This document shows, piece after piece, positions 9,025-18,072 of a stretch of 64,000 nt of DNA (position 1 is its first letter; every line of letters begins with the position of its first letter). A program made the translations under genes and the position numbers. Source of the DNA: Rhodopseudomonas rhenobacensis (GTDB lineage: Bacteria; Pseudomonadota; Alphaproteobacteria; Rhizobiales; Xanthobacteraceae); contig NZ_JACHIH010000031.1 of assembly GCF_014203125.1 (NCBI RefSeq), forward strand, positions 1 through 64,000, given 5' to 3'. Under the pieces are notes generated by a model. The model searched no databases. It was not told the DNA's origin and saw nothing but the letters and a program-made list of their open reading frames with translations.

Positions 9025-11025
9025 TTACTCGCGAAATTTCTTCTTCGGCTTTTTCGGTTTCTTGTCGAAGGCGGGCTTCAGTTCGAAGCTGCCGCCGCTC
9101 GGCGAGACTTCGGCGTACATCGGCTTGTCGTTAGCCAGCGGATCATAAGCCGGCTTGTCGTAGCCCGGATTGTCGTAAGCCGGCTTATCGAACGACTTTT
9201 TCTTCTTGAAGCCGGGCTCGCGCGGCGCACCGTCGGCTTGCTTGTGATCGTAAGGCTTGCCTGCGGGCTTGCGATCATACGACTTGTCGCCCGCCGGCTT
9301 GCGCTCATAGGGTTTTCCGGAAGGCGGACGCCGCTCCGGGGCCTGCTGAGCCGCCGGAGCTTCGCCCATCGCCTCGATGCGGATGTTGTCTTCCTTGTCG
9401 GGCCGCCGGATCATCGCCGCGAAAGAGTCCGCCGCGGCGCCGGAAATCTCGAACTCGGTGGTGGTGTCGTGAATACGGATCGCGCCGATGTCCTGCTTGT
9501 CGATGCCGCCACGGCGGCAGATCATCGGCAGCAACCAGCGCGCTTCGGCGTTCTTCTTGCGGCCGATCGCGGCGCGAAACCACACGCCGCCTTCCATCGC
9601 ATGGCGCGTCGAGGCTTTGCCGGGCCGCGCTTTCGGGCTGTAGTCGCGGTCTTCGGCGCGCGGCCGGGCGTCCCGCGTCGTCGCGCGCGGGTCGCGCGCG
9701 CGGGCGCCACGGTCGCCCGGATCCAAGATGTCTTCCGGCGACGGCAGCCTGGCGCGATACAGCCGCGCCAACGCCGCGGCGATATATTCCGGCGAGCGCT
9801 CGGCAAGCAGCGCCTGCGCCAGCACCAGATCGTCGGCCGAGGGTTCCTCGGCGAACAGCGCGTCCTGGAACATGCGTTCCTGATCGAGCTTGCGGATCTC
9901 GTCGGCGCTGGGCGCTACGCCCCACACCGCGTCGATGCCGGCCAGATTGAGCAACAGCTCGGCGCGGCGACGACGCGCCGGCGGCACCAAGAGAACGCTG
10001 ACGCCCTTCTTGCCGGCCCGGCCGGTGCGGCCGGAGCGATGCTGCATCACCTCGGCGTCGTTCGGCAGATCGGCGTGGATCACCAGCGCCAGATTCGGCA
10101 GATCGATACCGCGCGCCGCGACGTCGGTGGCGACGCAGACCCTGGCGCGGCCGTCGCGCAGCGACTGCAGCGCCATGGTGCGTTCGTTCTGGGTCAATTC
10201 GCCGGACAGCGCCACCACCGAGAAGCCGCGCTCCAGCAGCGCGGTCTGCAGGTGCTTGACCGCGTTGCGGGTGTTGCAGAACACGATGGTGCTGGGAGAC
10301 TCGTGATAGCGCAGCACGTTGACCACGGCGTGCTCGACGTCGCCGGGCGCGATGCGGATCGCCTGATATTCGATGTCGGCGTGGCCGCCCTCGCCGCCCG
10401 CGACTTCGACGCGGAACGCCTGCTGCTGATACTGCTTGGCCAAGGCGACGATGCCGCGCGGCAGCGTCGCCGAGAACAATAAAGTGCGGCGCTCTGCCGG
10501 CGTGGTTTTCAGGATGAATTCCATGTCCTCACGAAAGCCGAGATCGAGCATCTCGTCGGCTTCGTCGAGCACCACGGCTTTCAGCTGCGAGACATCGAGC
10601 CGGCCGCGCCGCAGATGGTCGCACAGCCGTCCCGGCGTGCCGACCACGATATGGGCGCCGCGCGCCAGCTCGCGTTGCTCCTGCCGCGGGTCCATGCCGC
10701 CGACGCAAGAGACGACGCGGGCGTCGGCGTAGGCATAGAGCCACGCCAGTTCGCGGTGCACTTGGAGAGCGAGTTCCCGGGTCGGCGCCACGATCAGCGC
10801 CAACGGCGCCGCTGCCTGTTCGAAGCGTTCGGCGTCGCCGAGCAGGTTCTTGGCGATCGCCAGCCCATAGGCGACGGTCTTGCCCGATCCGGTCTGCGCC
10901 GACACCAAAAGGTCGCGCCCGGCGGCCTGCTCGGCGAGCACCGCGGTCTGCACCGGCGTCGGGTCATTGTAATTGCGCTCCGCCAGGGCTCGGGCGAGCG
11001 GCGGGCTGGTGGTCAAGAATGTCAC
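9025..11025 (-). CDS. DEAD-box RNA helicase with DbpA-type RNA-binding domain
   Basis: 666 aa from a GTG at 11025 (VTFLTTSPPLARALAER); upstream in-frame sequence lacks helicase features. Motifs in order: Q motif DPTPVQ, Walker A AQTGSGKT, DEAD box LDEADEM, SAT in FSATLP, and HRSGRTGRAGKKG. A DbpA-type C-terminal RNA-binding domain follows (WFRAAIGRKKNAEARWLLPMICRRGG start). The last 100 residues are a low-complexity tail of K-P-Y/D-R-K and D-K-P-A-Y units. Likely role: ribosome assembly or cold-condition RNA remodelling, inferred from the domain pair. Confidence 0.93.
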   Translation of the reverse strand: MTFLTTSPPLARALAERNYNDPTPVQTAVLAEQAAGRDLLVSAQTGSGKTVAYGLAIAKNLLGDAERFEQAAAPLALIVAPTRELALQVHRELAWLYAYADARVVSCVGGMDPRQEQRELARGAHIVVGTPGRLCDHLRRGRLDVSQLKAVVLDEADEMLDLGFREDMEFILKTTPAERRTLLFSATLPRGIVALAKQYQQQAFRVEVAGGEGGHADIEYQAIRIAPGDVEHAVVNVLRYHESPSTIVFCNTRNAVKHLQTALLERGFSVVALSGELTQNERTMALQSLRDGRARVCVATDVAARGIDLPNLALVIHADLPNDAEVMQHRSGRTGRAGKKGVSVLLVPPARRRRAELLLNLAGIDAVWGVAPSADEIRKLDQERMFQDALFAEEPSADDLVLAQALLAERSPEYIAAALARLYRARLPSPEDILDPGDRGARARDPRATTRDARPRAEDRDYSPKARPGKASTRHAMEGGVWFRAAIGRKKNAEARWLLPMICRRGGIDKQDIGAIRIHDTTTEFEISGAAADSFAAMIRRPDKEDNIRIEAMGEAPAAQQAPERRPPSGKPYERKPAGDKSYDRKPAGKPYDHKQADGAPREPGFKKKKSFDKPAYDNPGYDKPAYDPLANDKPMYAEVSPSGGSFELKPAFDKKPKKPKKKFRE

Positions 11026-11285
11026 GAGATGGGTGGTCCTGCTTGGCGGCGACGCCGCGGCGTCGAATGAGCCCGTACCGAACAGCTCGATCCGGCGCGC
11101 CTTTAAATGCGCAGCCGGCAGGCCCGACGGAATGGGTGAGGTGCCCTCCTTTAAGCCAAGATGGCGCAAAGCGCCAATCATTGCTGGCGTGCAGCCGAAA
11201 ACCGCCGCCGCAGCCCCGTCGGGCACGCCGGGCCGGCTCGCCTGCGAACCCACTATGCCTATGAAGTCGCTGGGTATTTTTTGAA

Positions 11286-12191
11286 TTAACTCAAATAGCT
11301 CGCCAGATTGAGGCTTTGCACTTTGGAGATCGCCGCATAGGACGCCGTCAGCTGCGCCTGATAGGTCGACAATTGCGCGGTCACCGCGGCGACGTCGACG
11401 CTGGTGAGATCGCTCGCCAGCGTCGACGCATAGGTCAGATATTCGGTCTGGAAGCCAGAGGCCCGCTCGATCGCCGACGCCGCGTTGGAGATCTTGCTCT
11501 GCACATTGCCGACCGCGTCGACCGCGCTTTCCGCAAGATCCAGCGCCTCGTTCAAGGTGTCGGTCGACAGCGTGGTCGCATTGGCGATCAGGTTCATCGC
11601 CCGCATCGCCTGTTCGAACGCGGAATTGTCGGCGGTGACGCCATAGGAGACGGTCTGGCTCTCCGAGACGCGGACCGAGGCCAGCTCGTCGTCACCCTGA
11701 TAATAGCTGGTGTCGGCCGAGGACGGCGAGGTCATCGCCGGATAGGCCGAGGTGTCGACCGGCGCTTGGTCGGTGCGGGCGCCGCCGAACACATAGTCGC
11801 CGCCATACTGGGTGTTGAGCAACGACGCCAGCTGCGCCAGCATGTCGCTGGCCGACTGGCTGACGGTGGTGGCGTCGGTGGTGGTCGCGCTGGTGGCGGC
11901 GGTGAGCACCGATCGGAACTGGGTGATGACGTCGGCGATCGAGCTCATCGCCGAATACATCACCTCGACTTTGCTGGAGGCTTGGGTGGCGGCGTCGACA
12001 TAGGACTGCGCCCGCGTCACCGAGACTTGCAGATTGAGGATCTGCTGCGACGACGATCCGTAGCCGCCGAAATCCGACGAGGTGACGCCGGAGGCTTCCT
12101 GGATCTGCATGTCGGCCATGGTGCTCTGGGTGCGCAAGGCCGCGGCGATCATCTGCTCGCTGATTCCGAAGGTGGCGACGCGCATGGCCAT
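11286..12191 (-). CDS. flgL: Flagellar hook-associated protein 3, FlgL
   Basis: 301 aa from ATG at 12191, which has a good ribosome site; an in-frame start at 12209 lacks one. Flagellin-like N-terminus (ATFGISEQMIAAALRTQSTMADMQIQEASG) and C-terminal heptad region, as in FlgL, the second hook-filament junction protein. It begins 14 bases after the flgK stop, so the two are co-transcribed. Exported through the flagellar type III apparatus; no signal peptide. Confidence 0.88.
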   Translation of the reverse strand: MAMRVATFGISEQMIAAALRTQSTMADMQIQEASGVTSSDFGGYGSSSQQILNLQVSVTRAQSYVDAATQASSKVEVMYSAMSSIADVITQFRSVLTAATSATTTDATTVSQSASDMLAQLASLLNTQYGGDYVFGGARTDQAPVDTSAYPAMTSPSSADTSYYQGDDELASVRVSESQTVSYGVTADNSAFEQAMRAMNLIANATTLSTDTLNEALDLAESAVDAVGNVQSKISNAASAIERASGFQTEYLTYASTLASDLTSVDVAAVTAQLSTYQAQLTASYAAISKVQSLNLASYLS

Positions 12192-12205
12192 GATCGATCC
12201 CCCTA

Positions 12206-13975
12206 TCAACCGACGCTTTGCACGGCGTCCAGCAGCGACGAGAACATTTCGTTGATCGCCTGGATCAGCTGCGAAGCCGCCGAATATTGATTCTGCAGCG
12301 TACTGAGCCGCGCGGTCTCTTCATCGAGATTGACGCCGGATTGCGACGCCAGCGCGCTGGCAAAGGTCGACTGCGCGGTCTGCTTGGCGGTGTAGGTGTC
12401 TTCGGCCGCCGACGCCTTGGCGGCCACCGCGGAGACGATGGTGCTGGCATAATCGGCGAACGATCCGGTGCTGGAGCCGAGCCCGCCGACCGCGTCGAAA
12501 CTGATGTCGTCGGTGAGCGCCGCATAGAGCGCGTTGACCACCGTGGTGGAGCCCGAGCTCAGCACCTGGCTGCCGGCGGTGAGGCTGGCGGACGAGTCCA
12601 GCGTCGCCACCTGCAACAGGCCGGAATTCGAAAGGATATCGCTGCGCACGGCGAAGTCCGAAGCCCCCGTCGCGGTCACGAGGTCGTTCAGCCCGAGCCA
12701 GTTCGACAGGCCCTGGCTGTCGGCGCCGACCGAACTGGTCATCTCGTTGATGGCGACGCCGTTCGCGCTGCTGGTGCTGGCGATCGTCAGATGGCCATTG
12801 GCGTCGATCGAAGCCGACAGCCCGGAAATGCCGTTGAGCGCGGTGACCAGATCGCCGACCGTGGCGTAGCTCGACAAATCGAGATCGGTCGAGGACACCA
12901 GCTTGCCGCTCTGATCCGCCAGCGCGATGCGCACCGTGCCGCTGGCATCCAGCGCGGTGTCAGCCGTCACCGCGGTCGAGCCGGTCAGGCTCGACGGCGG
13001 CGGCAGCGAGGTGCCGGTGTTGGACACGGTGTTGAGACTGTCGGCGAGCTGCGTCGCCAATTGATCGAGCTGGGCTTGCGCCGCCGGCAGTTCGCTGTCG
13101 CGCAGCTCGAGCAGCGCGCCGATCTCGCCGGAGGTGATCTGCGCGGTGACGTCAACGCCGTTGACGGTGATCCCGCTCAAGGTGGAACTCGACGTCGCGC
13201 TGTAGCTCGAACTCGCCGTCACCGCCGAGGACGCCGTAAAACTCAACTCATGCACGGTCGAATCGACCAGCGCCTGGCCCGACGCGGTGTAGACCTGCAT
13301 GTCGCCGCTGGACGAAATGAAATAGCTGATGTTCATGTTGCCGGCGATTTCCTGCGCGGCGGTGTTGCGCTTGTCCTCCAGATCGGCGGTTGACTGACCC
13401 GCCGCCGCCGCGAGTTTGATCTGCGCGTTGAGGTCGGCGATGGTCTGCAGCTGATCGTTGACGTCGCTGACCGAGCTGGCGATCGCCTGGTCGGCGTTGC
13501 CGCGCAGCTCCTGGATGCCGCTCGACGTGTCGCGCAGTTGCGTGGCGACGTCGTCGAGCGCGCTGACTGCGTTGGCCTGCAGCGCCGCACTGCTCGAGGT
13601 CGCCGACAGCGAGGTGATCGCGGTCTCCAGCGCGGCGATGGTGTTGGCAAGCGAGGTGCCGCTGCTGTCGGCGTCGGAGGTCGAGCCATGCAATGCCTGC
13701 AGCTGGTCGAGATAGTTATTGCTGGTGTCGGCGGCGCCAAGCGCGGAGTCCGCCTGGATCAGCGATTTCATCAGCAGCTTGTCGACCGTGCTGGTGATGC
13801 CGGTGATCACCGTGCCGGCGCCGGTGCCGGCATTGGCCACCGAGGCCTGGTTGGCGGTCTTGACCGAATAGCCGGTGGTGTCGGCATTGGAGATGTTCGA
13901 CGACGTGACGCTGATCTGCACCTGCGTGTTCATCAGGCTGCTGACGGCGATGCTCCGTGCGATGTCGAGTGACAC
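12206..13975 (-). CDS. flgK: Flagellar hook-associated protein 1, FlgK
   Basis: 589 aa from a GTG with GAGG 7 nt upstream. N-terminal flagellar rod/hook motif ISVTSSNISNADTTGYSVK and a C-terminal TLQNQYSAASQLIQAINEMF helix are diagnostic of FlgK, the first hook-filament junction protein. The middle is rich in Ser, Thr, Ala and Gly. Followed by flgL in the same transcript. Confidence 0.93.
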   Translation of the reverse strand: MSLDIARSIAVSSLMNTQVQISVTSSNISNADTTGYSVKTANQASVANAGTGAGTVITGITSTVDKLLMKSLIQADSALGAADTSNNYLDQLQALHGSTSDADSSGTSLANTIAALETAITSLSATSSSAALQANAVSALDDVATQLRDTSSGIQELRGNADQAIASSVSDVNDQLQTIADLNAQIKLAAAAGQSTADLEDKRNTAAQEIAGNMNISYFISSSGDMQVYTASGQALVDSTVHELSFTASSAVTASSSYSATSSSTLSGITVNGVDVTAQITSGEIGALLELRDSELPAAQAQLDQLATQLADSLNTVSNTGTSLPPPSSLTGSTAVTADTALDASGTVRIALADQSGKLVSSTDLDLSSYATVGDLVTALNGISGLSASIDANGHLTIASTSSANGVAINEMTSSVGADSQGLSNWLGLNDLVTATGASDFAVRSDILSNSGLLQVATLDSSASLTAGSQVLSSGSTTVVNALYAALTDDISFDAVGGLGSSTGSFADYASTIVSAVAAKASAAEDTYTAKQTAQSTFASALASQSGVNLDEETARLSTLQNQYSAASQLIQAINEMFSSLLDAVQSVG

Positions 13976-14024
13976 GTTGGCCTCACTTGTCGGCTAGGGC
14001 ATGACCTCACGCCAGGTCGAGTTG

Positions 14025-14480
14025 CTACGCCCGCACGCCGGTGCTGCAGGACGCCGCGCGGCCTCTGACGCGGCCGTTGGCGCTGTAGGGCGAGACGTCG
14101 GAAATCTGTTCGCGGATCGCCGCCATCACCGCGTCGATGCGGCGCTGGCTGGCCTCGATCGCGGCGCGCAGCCGGATCACGTTCTCGTCCATCGACAGCC
14201 GCAGGCATTCCATCCGGCTCATGAAGCGCGCCTGCAGCGCCTTGTCGGGGCTATGCAGACGCAGCCGCCGCGCCGCGACCTCGGCGACCCAGATCTCGAA
14301 ATGCCGCGCCAGCCTGGTCTTCAGTTCGGTGTGGCGTGATTGCGACGCCGGCAGGCCGAGCGCCAGCGCGGCATTTTCCTCGCGCACCACATCGATCAGC
14401 GCGTCGATCAGCGTGACCAGTTCCTCGATCGATCCCGCGCCACCGACTTGCGGCGCCTGTCGCGATGGCCTGTCCAGCAT
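14025..14480 (-). CDS. flgN: FlgN-like flagellar export chaperone
   Basis: 151 aa from the ATG at 14480, preceded by AAGGGG at a 7-base gap; further upstream starts lack a site. Mostly helical, with a long central coiled region and a C-terminal QRRIDAVMAAIREQ...YSANGR tail typical of alphaproteobacterial FlgN. FlgN holds FlgK and FlgL before export, which fits its place immediately upstream of those genes. The assignment rests on size, helix pattern and context. Confidence 0.65.
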   Translation of the reverse strand: MLDRPSRQAPQVGGAGSIEELVTLIDALIDVVREENAALALGLPASQSRHTELKTRLARHFEIWVAEVAARRLRLHSPDKALQARFMSRMECLRLSMDENVIRLRAAIEASQRRIDAVMAAIREQISDVSPYSANGRVRGRAASCSTGVRA

Positions 14481-14481
14481 C

Positions 14482-14757
14482 TCAATTCCCCTTGCCATTG
14501 GTTCGACTGTGCGACGATCCGCGTCCGAGCGACGCGCAACGTGCATACGCATTGATGGCGCCGAGCTGGGCGCCGGCGGCATTCATCCGCTCGACCATCT
14601 GCCGGCAGCGCGTCGCAAGCTCGCCGCGCACTGCTCGCAACTCGGCTTCCAGCGCCAGCAGCCGGCGGCGGTCGTCGCGGCGGGTGGCCGTGCGCACCGC
14701 GGACGCCACACGACGCAGCCGCAGCAGCAGTGAATCGTCGTCCGCCTGCCCGGTCAT
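14482..14757 (-). CDS. Small helical protein in the flagellar operon
   Basis: 91 aa, not recognised. Highly charged, mostly helical, rich in Arg and Leu (LLLRLRRVASAVRTATRR, then LALEAELRAVRGELATRCRQMVERMN). Starts 8 bases after the flgE stop and ends 1 base before the flgN-like start, so it is surely read in that operon. May be a second chaperone or assembly factor; function unknown. Confidence 0.65.
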   Translation of the reverse strand: MTGQADDDSLLLRLRRVASAVRTATRRDDRRRLLALEAELRAVRGELATRCRQMVERMNAAGAQLGAINAYARCASLGRGSSHSRTNGKGN

Positions 14758-14765
14758 CGCCGCAC

Positions 14766-16025
14766 CTAGCGCATCGCCGACATCAGCGTGTCGTACATCT
14801 TGTTCACCGCGGTGATCACCTGGGACGCCGCCGAATAGGCCTGCTGCGCCGAGATCATATTACTGAACTCCGAATTGGTATCGGAGGTCGACGCTTCCAG
14901 CTCGCCGCCCTCGATGGTGCCGGCGCCGTTGGTCCCGGAGGCCTGCACGACCGCGGTTCCGGAGGCCGCGGTGGCCGCATAGAGCCCGTTGCTCTGCGCC
15001 TGCAATTCGTCCGGCGCGGTGAAGGTCGCGACCGGAATCTTGTAGATCGCGATGGTCTCGCCGTTCGAATAGGTGGCGTTGACCTTGCCGTCGTCGCCGA
15101 CCGCGATGCTGCTCAGCTTGCCGTAGGCCAGCCCGTTGGATTCGATCGAGGTGAGATCGATGGTGGGCGTGGTTTCGCCGGACGCCTTCTGGGTGAGGCC
15201 GTCGGTGCCGCCGACGGTTCCAAAATTCAACGCGATGGTGCTGGCGGCGGCGCCGGTGGTCCAGTCGACCGTAATGGTGGTGGCGCTTTGCGAGGCCAGC
15301 GAACCGTCTTCGTTGAAGGTGATAGTGGCCGACCCCGTCCTGGTGCCGGTGCTCTTGGTGGAATCTGACGACAGCGTCGGATTGCCAAAGGCGGCGCTCC
15401 AGGTGTTGGTTCCGGTCTTGGTCCAAGTCACCTGGATCGAGCTTGCGGTGCCGAGCGAATCGTACACCGACATCGAGCTGGTGAAGGTGGCGTTGGTTGC
15501 GGCATCCGACGGCAGGTTCAAGGCGAAGTCGGTCTCGGTGCTGGCGCTGCCGCTGGTGGTGGCGACCGTGGTGTTGATCGGCTCGAGGTTGTTGCTGTCG
15601 GCGCTGCCGACCACGTTGCCGTCGGCGTCGGTGCGCCAGCCGAGCAGATAGGCGCCGCCGCTGCTGACCAGGTAGCCGGAGTCATCGATGGTGAAGGAGC
15701 CGGCCCGGGTGTACAGCGTCGATCCGCCGGTCAGCGCCGTGGTCACCGGAAAGAAGCCGTTGCCGGAAATGCCGATATCGGTGGCGCTGGTGGTGGTGGT
15801 CAGCAGGCCTTGTTCGGAAATGTTGGATTTCGACAGCGTGGTGACGCCGCCCGACGAATAGGTCGTGGCACTCGAAGCGCTGGTGACCAGCGACTGAAAC
15901 GACGCCGAGGTGGTCTTGTAGCCGACGGTCGACGAATTGGCGATGTTATCGGAAATCATCGCCATCGCCGAGCTCTGCGCGCTGAGTGCGGAGATCGCGG
16001 AAGAGAGTGCGCCTGAAAGACTCAT
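14766..16025 (-). CDS. flgE: Flagellar hook protein FlgE
   Basis: 419 aa. N-terminus MSLSGALSSAISALSAQSSA followed by MISDNIANSSTVGYK, the rod/hook family motif; central ISGNGFFPV and GSFTIDDSGYLV; C-terminal FSNMISAQQAYSAASQVITA. These are diagnostic of the hook subunit FlgE. Clear GGAGT ribosome site. It lies 18 bases downstream of flgD, the hook cap gene. Confidence 0.93.
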   Translation of the reverse strand: MSLSGALSSAISALSAQSSAMAMISDNIANSSTVGYKTTSASFQSLVTSASSATTYSSGGVTTLSKSNISEQGLLTTTTSATDIGISGNGFFPVTTALTGGSTLYTRAGSFTIDDSGYLVSSGGAYLLGWRTDADGNVVGSADSNNLEPINTTVATTSGSASTETDFALNLPSDAATNATFTSSMSVYDSLGTASSIQVTWTKTGTNTWSAAFGNPTLSSDSTKSTGTRTGSATITFNEDGSLASQSATTITVDWTTGAAASTIALNFGTVGGTDGLTQKASGETTPTIDLTSIESNGLAYGKLSSIAVGDDGKVNATYSNGETIAIYKIPVATFTAPDELQAQSNGLYAATAASGTAVVQASGTNGAGTIEGGELEASTSDTNSEFSNMISAQQAYSAASQVITAVNKMYDTLMSAMR

Positions 16026-16043
16026 GGTGTTACTCCAACTGGA

Positions 16044-16709
16044 TCAGGATGTGACGCCGACGATGCTGCTCGCGGCCACCGAGGTGTCGCCGATGGTGAG
16101 CATCGTGGTGCCGCTCGAACTGTCGACGCCGGTCACCTTTCCGCTGATGGTGGTGTAGCCGTAGACCGAGTTGCCGCTGGAATCGGTGGCGCTGACCGAC
16201 AGCGTGTAGTCGCCGCCGTCGGCGAGCTGCGTGCCGTCGGTGGTCTTGCCGTCCCAGGTGAAGCTGTTCTTGCCCGCTGTCGTGGTGCCGCTGCCGGTCC
16301 ACACGGTGTTGCCGGAGGAATCCGCGACCGTCAGCGTAACCTTGGAGGCCGCCGAATTCAGCGAGTAGCCGAACGCGATCTGGCCGTCTTCCAGCGTCGC
16401 GGAGTCCGCCTTGGCGGTCACGGTCTGGCCGATGTAGTTGGAAGAGTTCAGCGTCAGCAGGCTGTTGAACGACGTCGCCAGCGAGCTCAGATTGCTGTTC
16501 AGCGTCTGCTGCTGATCGAAATTCGCATACGACGTCAGCTGAGTCATGAAATCGGTGGTGCTGGTGGGGTCGAGCGGGTTCTGGTTCTGCAGCTCGGTGA
16601 CGAGCAGCGTCAGGAAATCGCTCGAGGTCAGCGAGGACGATGCCGTCGACGTCGACGTCGAGGTCGTTGCGGTCGTGGTGGTGGCGGCGGTGGTTGCGGT
16701 GACGCTCAT
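16044..16709 (-). CDS. flgD: Flagellar hook capping protein FlgD
   Basis: 221 aa. The N-terminal LTSSDFLTLLVTELQNQNPLDPTSTTDFMTQLTSYANFDQQ pattern is the conserved FlgD hook-assembly segment. A FlgD Ig-like/tudor region follows (SAASKVTLTVADSSGNTVWTGSG, WDGKTTDGTQLADGGDYTL). The start is extremely Thr/Ser/Ala-rich. First gene of the flgD-flgE-X-flgN-flgK-flgL operon. Confidence 0.93.
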   Translation of the reverse strand: MSVTATTAATTTTATTSTSTSTASSSLTSSDFLTLLVTELQNQNPLDPTSTTDFMTQLTSYANFDQQQTLNSNLSSLATSFNSLLTLNSSNYIGQTVTAKADSATLEDGQIAFGYSLNSAASKVTLTVADSSGNTVWTGSGTTTAGKNSFTWDGKTTDGTQLADGGDYTLSVSATDSSGNSVYGYTTISGKVTGVDSSSGTTMLTIGDTSVAASSIVGVTS

Positions 16710-17207
16710 GGCGGGCTCCAGCCGCGCCCGGACGCGCGAGCGCCGGACGGCTTGTTCCGATTGGCTGTGGTGACGTGATTGCCGTTCTGTAGTGAAACGG
16801 ACGGCGCCGCGGATTCAGGCAGGGTTTCTGCGCAACACGGCGTATGAAAATGCGGCGCGGCGCGATGCATCGCGGCGCGCGTCGATGCGACGCTCCATCA
16901 GCTACACAGATGGAACCGAACTACGCAATTCGTCGCGGAAACGTTTGTCTGGCATCGACGTCGATTAACTTCGCGATCGACGTCCCACGCACGATTGACA
17001 GAGCCGAATATTCCGTCATTGCGAGCTGGGGGCGGTGCGCAGCACTGCCCGATGAGCGAAACAGTCGAGAGGCCGCACGCGCAACCCTGGATTGCTTCGT
17101 CGCAAGAGCTCCTCGCAATGACGCTCGGAGCTTACGACTCTGCCTTCACGGACCCACATCTAACTTCTGAATGAAGTGCACCTGATAGGCGGCGGTGCCC
17201 GACCGAT
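16710..17207. other. Non-coding region upstream of flgD
   Basis: About 500 bases. It should hold the flgD promoter (minus strand), but no clear -35/-10 or -24/-12 pair was found by eye. It contains one copy of a 110-bp REP/MITE-like repeat (17014-17123). Small ORFs here (16844-17170 plus, 16921-17118 minus) run through the repeat and lack ribosome sites. Confidence 0.5.
17014..17123. repeat. REP/MITE-like element, copy A
   Basis: 110 bases bounded by inverted CGTCATTGCGAG / CTCGCAATGACG ends. A second copy lies inverted at 26828-26936. The two share a block of more than 30 identical bases at one end and a diverged GC-rich middle. No coding capacity. Such elements are frequent between genes in this bacterial group. 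Confidence 0.75.
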
Positions 17208-17480
17208 TCAGACGCGGCTGCGCAGCGACTGCGGTGGCTCGGCGGCCGGCGCGGGGTCGGGCTGAATCCCCCGCATGATCCGCTCGGTCAATGCGGCGCC
17301 GGCGCGCACCGGCTCGGACGCCAGCGCCCGTCGCAGCAGGCCTGCCTGGTCGAGCATCGCGCGGGCCTCGCCCGACTGCCGCAACAGCTCCGCCGCAGCC
17401 TGCCGCTGCGGCACCGGCCAGCTCTCGAGGTCCTCGCCGAGCCGGTCGAGCAGATCCTGGAAATCCGCGGCAGTGATCAT
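17208..17480 (-). CDS. Small conserved-type protein of unknown function
   Basis: 90 aa from ATG at 17480 (MITAADFQDLLDRLGEDLESWPVPQRQAAAELL). The pattern of a short acidic N-terminal helix followed by WPVPQRQAAAELLRQS resembles small alphaproteobacterial proteins often annotated as hypothetical. Proline/alanine-rich C-terminus. It sits between flgD and fliS on the same strand but with gaps on both sides, so a flagellar role is only positional. Confidence 0.5.
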   Translation of the reverse strand: MITAADFQDLLDRLGEDLESWPVPQRQAAAELLRQSGEARAMLDQAGLLRRALASEPVRAGAALTERIMRGIQPDPAPAAEPPQSLRSRV

Positions 17481-17664
17481 GCGAAGCTTCGTCCAGCGTG
17501 CTATGGCGCTGATGTAGCTCGTATATTTACGAGGCGCCGACTCGCCAAGACTAGCATGCCGGCGCCGTGCCGGGATACGGCTTTTCACATTTCGTAACGC
17601 GCCGACATCGCGGGACACAGCGGCGGCGCCGCCCGGGCGGCGCCGACAAGCCGGGCGCGAGCCG

Positions 17665-18072
17665 TTACGCCCGCTGCGCCGTCCGGACCGGGGCCGCGGC
17701 GGCGACGAACGCCCAGGCGTCGCGCAATTCGCCGAGGCTGGCGATAATCCGGCCGAACCGCGCCGCGGCGTCGGGGCGGCCGTAGGAGCGCAGGCAGGCC
17801 ATGATCAGCGCGTTGTAGGTGCCGTGCAGCCGCTCCGCGACCGCGCCGCCGCGGTCGTAGTCGAGATGGTGGCTGAGCCCGCGCAGGATCGCGGTGGCGC
17901 GGATCATCGCGGCGTGGCTGTCCTCGAAGCGGCGCTCCTCGGCGGCGCTGAGCGACTTGCGCAGGAACAGGATGGCGCCGTCGTACAGCATCACCACCGC
18001 CTGCAGCGGCGGAACCGCGATCGCGGCGCTGCGATAGGCTTGGGCGGCGTGTTGATTGCTCGCATATTGCAT
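17665..18072 (-). CDS. fliS: Flagellin export chaperone FliS
   Basis: 135 aa. FliS binds the C-terminal tail of flagellin in the cytoplasm and prevents polymerisation before export. Family features: AAQAYRSAAI near the N-terminus, LQAVVMLYDGAILFL, and the helical ILRGLSHHLDYDRGG...LHGTYNALIMACL region. The ATG overlaps the fliD stop by one base (TGATG), so the pair is translationally coupled. Confidence 0.92.
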   Translation of the reverse strand: MQYASNQHAAQAYRSAAIAVPPLQAVVMLYDGAILFLRKSLSAAEERRFEDSHAAMIRATAILRGLSHHLDYDRGGAVAERLHGTYNALIMACLRSYGRPDAAARFGRIIASLGELRDAWAFVAAAAPVRTAQRA

